Translations under genes and position numbers: made by a program | Shown: positions 47,514-58,979 of the stretch, piece by piece | How the letters are laid out: every line of letters starts with the position of its first letter | How positions within the stretch are numbered: the stretch's first letter is position 1 | Notes under the pieces: model-generated | What the model was told of the DNA's origin: nothing | Databases searched by the model: none | Seen by the model: only the letters and a program-made list of their open reading frames with translations | Origin: Tethya wilhelma | Lineage: Eukaryota; Porifera; Demospongiae; Tethyida; Tethyidae | Direction: 5' to 3' | Assembly: GCA_964030475.1 (NCBI GenBank) | Contig: CAXIPT010000012.1 | Location: 48,123-112,122 of the forward strand | Length of the DNA stretch: 64,000 bases

Positions 47514-47771
47514 AGAGAGAGTATACCAGTTTGCGCCAAAAAAAATTGTGTGCGCATGCATAGTAACTAGTGGACAGTGAGTTCAAAGTAGAATTGCCCA
47601 CATTTATCAAGTTACCTCTGCAATTAGTTATCTATAACTGTTTAAAGTTATAGATAACTAATTGCAGAGGTAACTTGATAAATGTGGGCAATTCTACTTT
47701 GAACTCACTGTCCACTAGTTACTATGCATGCGCACACAATTTTTTTTGGCGCAAACTGGTATACTCTCTCT
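47514..47771. repeat. Near-perfect 258-bp palindrome ending at a scaffold join
   Basis: The arms 47514-47639 and 47646-47771 are reverse complements with a six-base loop (GTTTAA). The palindrome stops exactly at the N at 47772. A single arm, plus 80 bases of left flank, is repeated at 52753-52975. Confidence 0.95.
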
Positions 47772-47772
47772 N

Positions 47773-48364
47773 TCAAGAAATCATACTGTGGTGTGAAGGT
47801 CGAAAAGAGGCAGCAGATAAATTAGAGGATAGTCTTGAACATACTACTAGCACAGGAAAAAAACGCAAAACCTCTGATGCATCTAAGCCACCATCATCAA
47901 AGCGTCAGGCTATTCAAGAAGAACTTGATGAGATTTTTGCCAAACTAAGTGAGAAACATGGACAAGCGTACACAGCAGCTCAATATCGACTCTGGGCAAA
48001 TATGTTACAAGTTGGAACTCACAGAGATTATGCTAGTCCTCCAGAGGTGCCTATGTTTGGATTTAATTCAAAATCATCTAAAAGTTCCGGATCTAAGGAA
48101 GGAAATCTCGTTTCTTGTGTAGTTGAAGTATTTGCTCGAGCACTTAAGGGGCAAACTGAGAATTTATCACCTCCCTCTAGCACTAGTTATTCTCCAAGGT
48201 CCACCCTTGATGATATGGGAGTGTCACCAACTAAATGTGCAACACTTCGATCAAAGTATATCGAGCAATTAAAACAACTTCATCAACTTCTGAAACTCTC
48301 TGCTGTGACCAAAGAGTACGAACAGCAAAAGAACATTATTTTGAACAAGATGAAGAAAATGTAA
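47773..48364 (+). CDS. Uncharacterised protein with HGQAYTAAQYRLWA motif, 5'-truncated
   Basis: The frame is open from the N to a TAA at 48362. After a Lys/Ser-rich, nuclear-signal-like stretch (GKKRKTSDASKPPSSKRQ) comes LDEIFAKLSEKHGQAYTAAQ and YRLWANMLQVGTHRDY, then PPEVPMFG, and a C-terminal coiled coil (LRSKYIEQLKQLHQLLKLS, EYEQQKNIILNKMKKM). From memory this arrangement occurs in many uncharacterised sponge and cnidarian proteins, often multicopy. The N-terminus is lost in the gap. The nearby palindrome and transposons suggest mobile-element association. Function is unknown. Confidence 0.55.
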
Positions 48365-48405
48365 GACCGTCACATACACTTACTAGTTGCAACTGACACT
48401 GAGTC

Positions 48406-49680
48406 TACTCAGGTTTGTTAAGGCATGTATCAGCCATTTTTAACAATGCAAAAGTTTGGTTAAGAATATCTTTGTACTGGTTTAATTTTAAGCATTTAAA
48501 CTTGGTACAAATATTTACCACTGCAGTTTCTTCAGACACACAGTTTGAGCATCACGTGATATGGGGGGCGGGGCTGGTCCAAAAAAATGAACTCTTAAGG
48601 TTACAGGGTACAGTTAGCTCATGAATATGCTAATCAGTAAAAGCTAGTTTAGATGCGGAAGTATAGAGAAATAATTTTTGCGTAAATTTTTGCAAAGCTG
48701 GCTACAAATCAAACCGGATATGGGCGGTCATCTTACCATTCTGTCAACAGAGAAGGGCCAGACAGTGAGTTTTCTCGAAACGAAGCAACTGAACTGTCCA
48801 GGTCGCCGCAGTTTGCTGCCTGACACTGGCTGACAGCTGCCTAAGGCGCTTCGGAGAGTGCTTTTTAGCTCCATAAAACTTTTCGTATTCGAAGTAGAAA
48901 TAAAATCTCGCCGTCAGGCCCTGCAAAACCAAGGTAGGTTTTCTGTGAATCAGCGTTCTGGATAGCGCAGCCATGCTGCTTGGAAAAAACTGACGCAGAA
49001 AATTTATTTTCACTGTAGCACTCGACAGAAAAGCTATGAAAACTAAATTTTCTACTTTCCAAGAACAAACTGACTACTACTGTGCTTCTGAATAGGAAGA
49101 GTTTTGATCATACAGTTCTGTTGCTAGATTTTGGTAGATTTTTTTTGCTCATGAATTATTCACATGCATGATTTTGCACTTTGTACCCCGTAACCTTAAA
49201 AATGCGCAACTGTAGCTAATTAGCCACGCCCACCAAAATTTTTTGTGACATAACCTAATGGTGGGCAATGTATTGGTGGGTGGAACCTAGGGGTGGGGTA
49301 ATTAGCTGCAGAGACATTCTAGTTTTGCATATTTAAGTAGGTGTGCATTTATTAGAATTTGAGGTTTTTGAAGCATTTCTCTGAAACTAAAGCTCAATCC
49401 AGGTTGTTCAATAGGAAAGATACCAAGCAAAAAAATTTGTGTCAAAATTTGGTAGGCATGGCTAATTAGCTACAGTTGCGCATTTTTAAAAGTGCATTTA
49501 TTTGGACTAGCCCCGCCCTCCTTGATCACATGATGCTTAAACTTGGTGTGTGTGAAGACACTCCAGTGGTAAATATTTGTACCAAGTTTCAATGCTTAGA
49601 AATAAACCATTACAAAGATATCCTTAACAAATCTTTTGCATTGCCAAAATAACTGTTACATGCCTTAACTGACCTGAGTA
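48406..49680. mobile_element. 1.28-kb element with about 200-bp terminal inverted repeats
   Basis: The left end TACTCAGGTTTGTTAAGGCA pairs with the right end TGCCTTAACTGACCTGAGTA. The match runs about 200 bases inward (ACTTGGTACAAATATTTACC; GGGCGGGGCTRGTCC). A second, nested inverted pair lies inside (AATGCGCAACTGTAGCTAAT at 49201; reverse at about 49460-49495). No transposase is seen within, so it is non-autonomous. Confidence 0.85.
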
Positions 49681-49758
49681 ATAATTGTCAAACATTATTG
49701 TGTGATTTCCTTATAATATTATTATGCAATAACATATTATATTGATATAGTAATCAAG

Positions 49759-50730
49759 TTAATAGCCACAGTCATGGGACCATTCAAGACAATCATCAGG
49801 GGTAATTGATGCAAATACAGCTGTGATAAGTAGTTTAATGTCCTGTGTAGACTGGGCAACAGCTTCATGTAGTCTCAAAAAATGCTTGACTTTACTAAAG
49901 CACTCTTCAATTGGCATCAGATCTGGTGAGTAGGGTGGGAGGAACAAAACAAGTGCACCGATACTGTGAATTAATTTTATCACATCTTGCAGATGGTGAA
50001 TGGAACAGTTGTCCATGACTACTACTGAGTTTGGGTTAGTACCATTAAATGGCATTAGCTGAGGTAGAAGTGCAGATTGCACAAAGTGATAAAATACATC
50101 TCCATTCACTGTACCTTCTACAACATAGCAATCAAGAAATGAAGTCGTATTTATGATGCCAATTGCTGAGTAATGGTTTCCCTTGACCAGAAGTCTTACA
50201 CTCTTAGCTGGATATCCACGAAGGGAATATCCAAATTTTCTCATTGCATCTTTACGTTTGCACCCAGTCTCATCCAAGAAAACCAACATGCTACTATCAT
50301 ACATGGAAACTTCTGCTTGATATTCAGCTCGCAACTGGTCTGACCTCTGTAGTGCAATAAACTCTATTTTTTTCCGTGAGAATCCATTCCTTTTCAGGCT
50401 CCTGCATATTGTAGCAATGCTCACCTCTGTACCTGTTTCTAAACACAGCTTGTGTTGGATCTCATGAAGACGAACTGATGGATTTTCACACACCATTCCA
50501 ATCAACAGTAGTTCATCGTGCTCATGAAGGGCATGGTCTCGACTGGTAGCTGCATTTGGAGTAACACAACCTGTGCGTTCAAATCTATCTAAGATTCTCC
50601 AGACTGTTGAACTTGCAACACATAAATCAGCAGATATATCTCTGATTGTTTTGTTCTTTGCTATTCTCTACCATACAATACGCCACCTAAGATCTTCATG
50701 ATATGCCTTTGTCCGGCCAGGTTCACCCAT
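49759..50730 (-). pseudogene. IS630/Tc1-type DD34E transposase with one internal stop
   Basis: From the ATG at 50730 the frame gives an N-terminal helix-turn-helix part (NKTIRDISADLCVASSTVWR). An in-frame TAG at 50670-50668 interrupts it after 20 codons. From 50667 it is open to the stop at 49759. The catalytic motifs are intact: VFLDETG (first Asp), VVMDNCSIHH (second Asp) and YSPDLMPIEECF (Glu, 34 residues later). The full length of about 323 codons is normal for the family. A single nonsense change suggests recent inactivation or a sequence error. No convincing terminal inverted repeats were found. Confidence 0.88.
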
Positions 50731-50904
50731 GTTTCAGCCAAATAGCTACTGAGAGTAAAGTTAGCTAGCTAGTAGCACCAATTTGAATTTGAACCGCTTT
50801 GACTAGACTGTACTACAGTATACTTATAGCGCACGTGTGCTATAATAGCATCCTCTATAGCCTGCAGCATATTATGTACTAATTGTGGTTACCTATGTCA
50901 ATTG

Positions 50905-51150
50905 TTATAAGTGGGTGTTTGTAACGAACTCTTGGCTTGTTCCAAGTGAGCTGTAAACCACAGTAGACTCAGCCTCAAAACAATCATCTGTGAAATGCTC
51001 ACTACATAAAAAAGAGTGCTCTGTTGCTTTCCAGTGAGCTTTGGTGCGTAGAACCTGTTTCTCCCACTCATGTCTTAGCTGAGGGTCTTTGGGAAACTTG
51101 TACAAAGTTGTCTACTGCTGCTAGAGCAATGCACTTGTATACCATTTTGT
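50905..51150 (-). pseudogene. THAP zinc-finger domain, broken
   Basis: The - strand reads YKFPKDPQLRHEWEKQVLRT, then WKATEHSFLCSEHFTDDCFE: the FP-box, central Trp and C-x2-H pair of a THAP (C2CH) DNA-binding domain. The expected N-terminal Cys pair appears only by changing frame (MVYKCIA near 51145, then SSSSRQLC in another frame), and the domain ends at a stop soon after. It is a decayed copy, probably from a DNA transposon. Confidence 0.65.
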
Positions 51151-51299
51151 TCAGAAATACACTGTTTACTACACTGTGCACGCATGCCACGAAATATTGC
51201 AATGCCTACTATTACGTCACGTTTGGCCACACCCACATTTAACCACAACAGGAAGTAGATTTTCAAGATTGAAAATGTGCTCATAATCAGTGCCATTTA

Positions 51300-52480
51300 C
51301 AGCTAAACCAGCCATCCAATAATTTTTTTAAAAATCCTGGACACCACAAAGACCATTTTAAGCTAAAAAAAATAAAATATGTTTTATTCATGGTACTTTC
51401 TCTTTAATAATGTAAGTAGTACAATAATGATATAAAATTTGCTTAATATTGAAAGTATGGTAAATGTGAGATCACTATAGCTTGAAAATCAAGCCATGGA
51501 AAAAACATTACAATATATATTGACAGCAATGGATTCTTTATTATTGGTTTATATGTTTAATATACATGTACAATTGTGTTATTATTTTGGGCCACATATA
51601 ATGGCATGCATAACGAGTGTCAGTTTTAACAAATGCTCCGTTTAAGTGCTTTTTACAGGAATTAAGAATTATGAATGAAATTTTTTGTTCATTTTGGGGG
51701 GGGGTGGGGGGTGGGGAGAGATCATGTACATCATTATTGTTCCAGCACTTACGAGGTTATGTCCTCCATTTCCAATGAAGCCTAGTATTGAATTAGGGAG
51801 ATGCCCAGCTTCGATAGTGCTTCCACGAATTCTATATTTTTTTCAATATTTTTTTGTGGAAAGTATAGACCTATACGTATGTACAATTAAACCATTGTAT
51901 AGTTTTAGTTTGCCATAGCAGGTGGGTATTTATTTTCAAAGATAACTAATAACACTATCTATGCTAGCTTCGTACCCAAAGTCTCACAAAAGGTCAGAAG
52001 AGAGCCTGTATTCAAGGCTAAGCTATACATGTCACCTGTATATTCTGTACGCACTTAACAAATTTGGGGTCATGCATCTTTTTTAACGGCAGCTAGATAT
52101 ATATAGTCATGGTGAGCAATAAAGATAACCTAAATATAAAGAAACAAAATATTTTCCCCATTACATGTATATGACAAGAATAATTTGGACGGTTGATGCT
52201 CACACTACAGTCCAAAAATTAAAAGCATCAATATTTTGTCCACTGTATTATATTTGACTATTATAATAGCTATACACAAACGTACTAGTGGTCAAATTCA
52301 AATTCGTAATAGTATTTAAAGGAAAGGCTTGCAAGTAAAAATTTTATCTCATTTTTTACACTAAAATGGTCTACTAAGAGTGCTGATTTCATATCTAAAG
52401 CTCAAACAAATCATAAAAAATTTTTGGCTGCAAAAAAGGTTGCTGTATTTTGCTCAAACAACAGCATTGCACTGCACATC
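51300..52480. other. No gene recognised
   Basis: AT-rich sequence with a G-run (51697-51715). A short AGCTTCGTACCC...TTCAAGGCTA segment at 51968-52022 is related to the AGCCTCGT-type repeat at 13.2 kb. Confidence 0.5.
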
Positions 52481-52485
52481 CTGAG

Positions 52486-52556
52486 TGGGCGGGGCGTTTG
52501 CGTGACGTCAGAGTGAGAACCGCGTGGTCGAACTCTGTATAGCTAGTCAGCTAGTC
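52486..52556 (+). promoter_or_regulatory. GC box and CRE upstream of the THAP fragment
   Basis: GGGCGGGGCG (52487-52496) and TGACGTCA (52503-52510) lie within 70 bases of the ATG at 52557. This looks like a compact promoter; use is inferred. Confidence 0.35.
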
Positions 52557-52751
52557 ATGGTCAGATGCTGTGTTGCTGCTGGGTGCTCTAACACTCACAG
52601 TGACACTGAGTTTGCATAAATTCCCTGGAGACCCTGAACTCAGGTTCAAGTGGGAAAAGAGGACAATAGACCAATGGAAGGCTACTGAGAAAAGTTTCTT
52701 GTGTTGTGATCACTTTGAGCAGGACTGTTTTGAGGTGGATTCAATTATTGC
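52557..52751 (+). pseudogene. THAP domain, second copy, frameshifted and gap-truncated
   Basis: The ATG at 52557 gives MVRCCVAAGCSNTHSDTEFA, with the first Cys pair, then a stop. One base out of frame the domain continues as LHKFPGDPELRFKWEKRT, WKATEKSFLCCDHFEQDCFE. A one-base indel at about 52610 separates the two. The sequence ends at the N at 52752. It resembles the copy at 51.0 kb but faces the other way. Confidence 0.65.
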
Positions 52752-52752
52752 N

Positions 52753-52975
52753 GTTTAGATAGGTTTATCTATTGTTTTCTCACCTAGCTTGATTTGATTT
52801 TTGTACTCAAAATCAATGAGAGTTTTACACACACAAGAGAGAGAGTATACCAGTTTGCGCCAAAAAAAATTGTGTGCGCATGCGTAGTAACTAGTGGACA
52901 GTGAGTTCAAAGTAGAATTGCCCACATTTATCAATTTACCTCTGCAATTAGTTATCTATAACTGTTTAAAGTTAT
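52753..52975. repeat. Copy of the 47.43-47.65 kb segment
   Basis: GGTTTATCTATTGTTTTCTC through GTTATCTATAACTGTTTAAA is almost identical to 47440-47650, including one palindrome arm. It starts right after the N. Confidence 0.9.
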
Positions 52976-53029
52976 AAAAATAAATAATTCCAAACATATT
53001 CCAGTAGGGGTAATCCAACTATGCAATGC

Positions 53030-53480
53030 AATGATGTGGTTCGAATAAGTTCGACTAGCCCTAGCCCTACCTCAAACCGTTGTTTGAGCTGGTTCGACTG
53101 TACATCCCTGTAACAGGGTTCGGCATTGTTGAACCCAAAGCCTACCCGACCCCCCCCACACCTCTCGTCCTATAAAAATGAGTTTTTTTGTAATGAACAC
53201 ACAAGGTTCGAATAAGTTTGACTACACTACTGGACACGCAAACACATGGTGAGGGTGTTCTACAGGTCTTCGGTGTGGTTCGATCTCTTCAAACCTCTTC
53301 AAACTATATCTCAGCACAAGCAAATACTTGGTGAGGGTCTTCCACAGGTGTTCTGTGTAGTTTGAGCCTCTGAAAATCTTCAAACTACACTACTGGACAC
53401 TTGGTGAGGGTTTTCTACTGGTGTTCGGTCTACCCTAACCAGCACATAGCGAGAGTTTGTGGGGTTCGATTCGAAGGTCA
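53030..53480. repeat. Diverged block of the 84-bp satellite
   Basis: Recurrent GGTGTTCGGTGTGGTT, CTTCAAACTACACTACTGG and TTGGTGAGGGT strings in degenerate order. Confidence 0.75.
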
Positions 53481-53625
53481 CCGAACTTCATTAGCATTAA
53501 GGTCTACACTAACTAACCCTAAGCTAATTACATCATCTTCTAATACAATTCATGCGTCCGTCTCTCTCACAGTGGTTCAAGCATGTTCAAAGGGGTGAAG
53601 TTGCACCATGTGTACAAAAATACAT

Positions 53626-56421
53626 CTATTGTTTTCTTATGTCCAAACGGTTCCAACTGCAAAATCCACCTTCCTCAATGTCATAGCCGTCACGTGTAAG
53701 TTCTCCGTTTGTGATTTCAGTTACACAGACTCTCTCTTCAGTCTCCAAGAGGGGGTTTCCATGGACAGACTCCATTCTTTTTGCTATTTCACCAACAGCT
53801 ACCCGTACCATGTCTTGGAGAAGAATCACTACAAAAAAAAAAGATAAAACTCATTAGATAGAAGGGAAGCAGCAACCTGGTTAAGAGTCACCAATTGCTG
53901 AGTTAGCTATAATGGGGACATACATAGTTGGCATTGATACTTGATCACCAATACTCGCCCAGTTTGGTGTGCTGACTGGTTTAGACTTATTCTATAGGTT
54001 GTGGATCACTCTTCTAGCTATTTTTTTCAAACAAAACAGTAACAGTTTTTGAATTCTAACTCAGCATAGTTCAGGCTTCTTAAACCAAATAACAACCCTT
54101 TATGATCATCATAGCTTTAACATACCTTTATCACCAACTGCAAATGAATCCATCACTTGATTAGTTCCTGTGTACTCAGGTGGATAAATCATCATGTAAG
54201 CATCTTCGTCGGAATGCTTTGCTTTCATGTGCTTAGCGTATCCCGTGTCACTTGTGCATCCATTCCAGTCACATAGCTAAAAAGAAGATAAGTCATGTAT
54301 GTATAAATGTAGTACATACAATTTTGCACACCACTTACTTTGCACGTCACAGTTGCCACATTATTCAGTGCAAGTGCTGCTGCCTGTCTCCCACTGAGAA
54401 CTTTATCTGAGGGTATTGTATGTCTAATTAATTAACACTCCAAATCTTCCACAAGGGGGTGTTTCACTGCCATAGATACCATTGCACTAATTTTAGAGAA
54501 CATACCATCTCCACGCTGCTCTAGACGAGGCCTTTTAATAAGCTGTGGTTCCAACAATTTTCGGATCACCTTCAGTTCCTCTTTTATTTCTAACACTTCT
54601 TTCCTAGATTGCATTACTTCCCTCTTCACCTCTTCTATCACGGTTTTGATGTCACTGATGTCATTACCATCCGTCTTCTGTGCATTCACCTCCGTAAGCT
54701 TGGCGTCATCAACAACAACAGTGCTCTGACGGATATTAAACGAGGGTGTAAGTGCATTAAGTTCAGATCAGTGCCTTTGGACTTCTAAAACACATAGACA
54801 CCTCCAAAACAGAAGCATTGACCTACACCGAACCTATTCAATCTGCTGCACAGATTGCACAAACAGTGATTTGTAAATGTTCGGTGTAGGTCAATTCTTC
54901 TGAACCTCTTCAAACTCTTTTACAGCTTATAACCTGACGGCGCTTTGCGAATGTACGATGTGGTTTGACATTTCCAAACCTTCATCGCATAGCTTAAGCA
55001 AGCAGTACTTTAACGAGAGTTCAGTGCAATTCAATGCTTTTGAACCTCTTCGAAGTATTTCAAATCAGTTCAAAGAGGTTTGGAAAAGTGTAGTGTACAA
55101 TTAGCACACAAGTACTCACTGACTGATTCCCACTGGTGTCACCCGTCTCAGGTACATGTACCACGGATTTTTTGTTCTTTTCTTTACCTGCCTTGGTTTT
55201 TTTCGATGTAGCCTATGTGTGTGTGTGTATTAATTGATAATGTGTATATTAAACACTCAAACCCTAACCCATGGTTACAGTACCCTTACCTCTCTACGCT
55301 ACATGTGTGTGTGTTTGAGAAATGGTATTAACAGGGTATTAGGGGTGATGACGGCTTTCCACTGTACACTCCTAACACTCCCAGGAAGTCGAACTCAAAC
55401 ACATGTATGTTATATTGTTACCTGTTTTTTATGTTTTTTATGTGGCGGCTCACTCCAACTGGTCTCACTACTGCCATCCTGTAGAAAGATCAGATAAGGA
55501 CGTCCATCAAAACAAAAAATGGGGTTGAGCAGCAAACGCAATATCTCCTACTATATAAACTAACTACACTGTAACACAACACATCATCATCATTACCTCC
55601 TCTTTCATCGTTGACTCTTTCCCACTGCCACTGGACTCACCACTGCCATTCTGTAGAAAGATCAGATAAGGACATCCATCAAAACAAAAAACGGGGTTGA
55701 GCAGCAAACGCAATATCTCCTACTATATAAACTAACTACACTGTAACACAACACATCATCATCATTACCTCGTCTTTCATCGTTGACTCTTTCCCACTGC
55801 CAATCTGTAGAAAGATCAGATAAGGACAGGGTTGAGCGACAGACACAGCAACAGAGGGAACAAGGACAGCTCACCTGTCGGAATTTCCTGACTAGGTCTT
55901 TAATTTTGTTAGCTGCTTTGCTTGGTCTCTTTTTTAGGGCTTCTGGAGTGTCTATAATATATACCATGGTGATGATTGCTGCATTAGGATATTCATACAC
56001 CCCCCACAGAGGACATCGAGGGTAAATTAATTCTGACTGATATGTGAAAGGGGGATAAGGGACCGATTGTTTTTTCCTTCTATGGGGGAACCAACGTTAT
56101 TTATNCTGGACAGGTAAACACATGGTGAGGGTGTTACACTGGTGTTCGGTGTGGTTCATTCCTTCTGAACCTCTTCGAACTACACTACTGGACACTCCAT
56201 CACTTGGTGAGGGTGTTCTACAGGTGTTCGGTGTGGTTCGATCCTTCCGAACCTCTTTGAACTACACTACTGGACACTTGGTGAGGGTGTTGAATAGGTA
56301 TTCGATGTAATTTAATACATACCTTACACACGGCTTTAAATCCCACGGGTCCTCTACTGGGCACATAGCCAGCTATCACTTCCGTTTCTCGTTCTATTCT
56401 TGCTGGCGATAACGATGCCAT
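53626..56421 (-). CDS. Ten-exon gene, uncharacterised coiled-coil nuclear-type protein
   Basis: Exons: 56421-56323 (ATG start), 56036-55875, 55804-55769, 55650-55597, 55478-55422, 55212-55120, 54725-about 54433, 54406-54339, 54276-54126, 53828-53626 (stop). Phases agree at every junction except exon 7 to 8, where the best donor is weak (GTTAAT) and readthrough would stop at 54432. The product is about 400 residues: an N-terminal globular part (CPLWGVYEYPNAAIITMVYI), Gly/Ser/Lys linkers from 12-19-residue exons (GSGKESTMKDE; GSGKESTMKEE), a Lys-rich stretch, a coiled coil (IKTVIEEVKREVMQSRKEV), a CDWNGC...KHMKAKH segment that might bind zinc, and a C-terminal part (ILLQDMVRVAVGEIAKRME). It is not recognised; the layout suggests a nuclear protein. 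Confidence 0.65.
55490..55810. repeat. Tandem duplication creating mini-exons
   Basis: A unit of about 150 bases (TGTAGAAAGATCAGATAAGG, ACACATCATCATCATTACCT) containing one short exon is repeated, producing exons 55597-55650 and 55769-55804, and partly 55422-55478. Confidence 0.85.
56106..56320 (+). repeat. 84-bp satellite block in an intron
   Basis: About two and a half units (TTGGTGAGGGTGTTCTACAG, GTGTGGTTCGATCCTTC) fill the intron between exons 1 and 2 of the - strand gene, beginning at the N at 56105. Confidence 0.9.
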
Positions 56422-56589
56422 GTCTAGTCTTCACAGTTTAAATTTTACCATGGTGATATTGCAACCAGTGGTTTGTGTTATCTATCACCACGTGATTGTG
56501 TGATGTCATAGTTGGTGTGCTTTTGTAAGCTTTATATTGTATTACACTAGAGCAACTAAAATAGTAGTGTGTTTTGTTTCTCATGCAGT

Positions 56590-56895
56590 TGGTGACTTTG
56601 AACACCTGTAAAACCCTCACCAATTGTTGGAGTGTCCAGTAGTGTAGTTCAAAGAGGTTCGGAAGGATCGAACCACACCGAACACCTGTAGAACACCCTC
56701 ACCAAGTGATGGAGTGTCCAGTAGTGTAGTTCGAAGAGGTTCAGAAGGAATGAACCACACCGAACACCAGTGTAACACCCTCACCATGTGTTTACCTGTC
56801 CAGTAGTGTAGTTCGAAGAGGTTCGGAAGGATCGAACCACACCGGAAACCTGTAGAACACCCTCACCAAGTGTTGGAGTGTCCAGTAGTGTAGTT
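56590..56895 (-). repeat. 84-bp satellite block, inverted, upstream of the gene
   Basis: About 3.7 units in the opposite orientation (GTGTCCAGTAGTGTAGTTCG, AACCACACCGAACACCTGTA). Confidence 0.95.
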
Positions 56896-56898
56896 TTA

Positions 56899-57540
56899 TT
56901 AACCCTTGGTGCGCATGCACAGCATGGGTTATGGTAGTCATGCTGTCTGTGTGTGTGTGTGTGTGTATGTGTGTGTGTGTGTGTGTTCCAACTATATCTC
57001 AAGAACGGCAGCTCCAGTCTTCAAAAGTGGTATACCAAGGTAAAATAATCGAGATTATCTAAAAATATTACACAAAGAATTCCACAAAAGCCTGTAGTTC
57101 CTGAGATATGAAGCTTTTCAGCCTCTTTGAGCGCTAAGCTTCGAGGCCACACCCATAATTTTGGGGGACGAGCCTGAGCGAGCTTCATAGCATAGATAGT
57201 AGAAGCTTAGCTACTGATATGAAATGGCCTGAGGTCCTTTTACAAAGCAACAAAAGCCTATAGTTTCTGAAATCTGAGGCTTTTCAGCCTATCTGAGCTA
57301 AGCTTCGAGGCCACACCCATTCATCCTGTTAAAATTTTGGGGCAAGCATGAGGGGCGAGCCTGAGCGAGTCCCATAGCATAGCTGCATAGCTTATTGATA
57401 CACACTCATCCAACTACATTATACAGAAATAACAATATAATATTAGAAGCTGCTATAATATATCAAATACCATCAAGATACTTATAAGATTCAGCCTGTA
57501 TGATTATATGTACCCCGCACCAAGGGTTATGCACCTTGGT
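56899..57540. mobile_element. Element with AACCCTTGGTGCG / CGCACCAAGGGTT ends
   Basis: The short inverted ends bound about 640 bases. Inside are a TG microsatellite (56949-56986) and two diverged direct copies of about 110 bases (AGCTTCGAGGCCACACCCAT; GAGCCTGAGCGAG) at 57100-57190 and 57270-57370. Confidence 0.6.
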
Positions 57541-57663
57541 GCCTTTATTTTATTTTTGGTAGAGGGGGTCAGGAATTAGTCATGTGGTCATTTCGCACGT
57601 CACGTATCACGTGCTCATGGGTGAAACCATTGGAGTCTTTTTGTGAGTTACTACTATTATTAG

Positions 57664-58759
57664 CACTACTTGAACTGGTTATCGCTCAAGCCTGGACTGC
57701 CTGGACGTACACAGGACACAGTTTCACAGTTTGCTTCTGCTTTGACATCACCGAGTAAGTGTTTAACTAGTTCTGCTGTGTGTACCAGGCCCTATTTGGC
57801 GAAACCAACCCAAACTTTGGCTATATTCCTAACCAGGGACCCTATTATGCCACAAACATCTTGAAATTATGTTTTGTTGGTTGTATGCTCACATTATTCT
57901 TGTAACAAAAAAAGCGAAAAATGTTGAACATACAAGTGGTAGTCCTTATAATCAAATCTCCTGAAAACTACCTATTATGCTAGCATTATTCTCAATCCTA
58001 TTATGCTCTAATTATGCCGGCATAGTCAGTCTTTAGGGGGCTGGTAGGCAGGGGAAAGAATAGTGTGCCCCTACAGTATGTACAATGAGTTATTTTGCTT
58101 TCGTTTTTATCTGCAGCGTTCTCATCGTTGAAAACCAAAATGCAATATACCATGGCAGTAGTCGATAAAATTCCTTTCATTCCTCACCATCTGTCTTCAT
58201 CTGCATTTTGTAAATGTTCGTTTAGTGACGCAAAATTTAACCTTGAGGTGTATAAAATCGGTGAAAAAAGCAGGCAGCATTCTACGTTAAAGATTTGTTT
58301 CATGCTGAAATAACAGAAACTCACCGAAAAGCTCAAACGCTGGAAAGCAGCGTCACTCTAGATCTCTGCTTACAAATTTTACAGCATATTTGCAAGCCAA
58401 ATGAGGTCATCCTAGAAACGGCTGCGTATAAATGCCTTCTCGAGAAGACACCCTTACGTGGGATACGGCATGGATACACTGGAATCGGAAGCCTGGAAAC
58501 CTGGCATGGCTCTCCAGATTTGCTAGTGAGAGGGACTAGTTTTGTGGTGACAAGCATGGGAGATGTAGAGGATGAGGATGAGAGTGATGATGAACCCGAA
58601 AGTGATGGAATGTCATCCATGTTGGAGATCAAATCTCTTGTGCGGAATTCACATTTGCCACAGGCAATTTTCACCTGTATTACATTCAGTTTTACTGAAC
58701 ATAACCTCCATTCACAAATGAATCCAGCTGTACCATGGACAGTACAAGGTTCTGAGTAG
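57664..58759 (+). CDS. PD-(D/E)XK nuclease-like protein, frameshifted
   Basis: Exon 57664-57754 (GRTQDTVSQFASALTSP) joins in phase to exon 58117-58759. The frame breaks at an A-run near 58264 (six A where seven would keep frame) and resumes as KKQAAFYVKDLFHAEITETH. The body has TGIGSLETWHGSPDLLVRG, an acidic insert (EDEDESDDEPESDG), MLEIKSLV and NSHLPQAIFTCITFSF. The Asp of SPDLL and the Glu-x-Lys of LEIKS fit a PD-(D/E)XK nuclease active site, as in YqaJ-type exonucleases. From memory such WHGxPDLL proteins recur in sponge genomes. The frameshift may be a sequencing error in a homopolymer. No ATG is identified for the first exon. Confidence 0.55.
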
Positions 58760-58979
58760 TTTTGTACGATTGTATCATGGACGTTCTGCTGATATCCCCA
58801 TTTTATGATCTGTGTAAAGCTGGAAGATTATCAAGTACAGCAGTAACCTTTTTATGGCTGGTAATAAACCACAGGTAATAAACAAGTAATAAACAACTGT
58901 TTTACAATACCATTGCCTATGTGATAAAAATAAACAAATTATGTTTTAGATTACAATTGACTATGTATATTATCTATTC

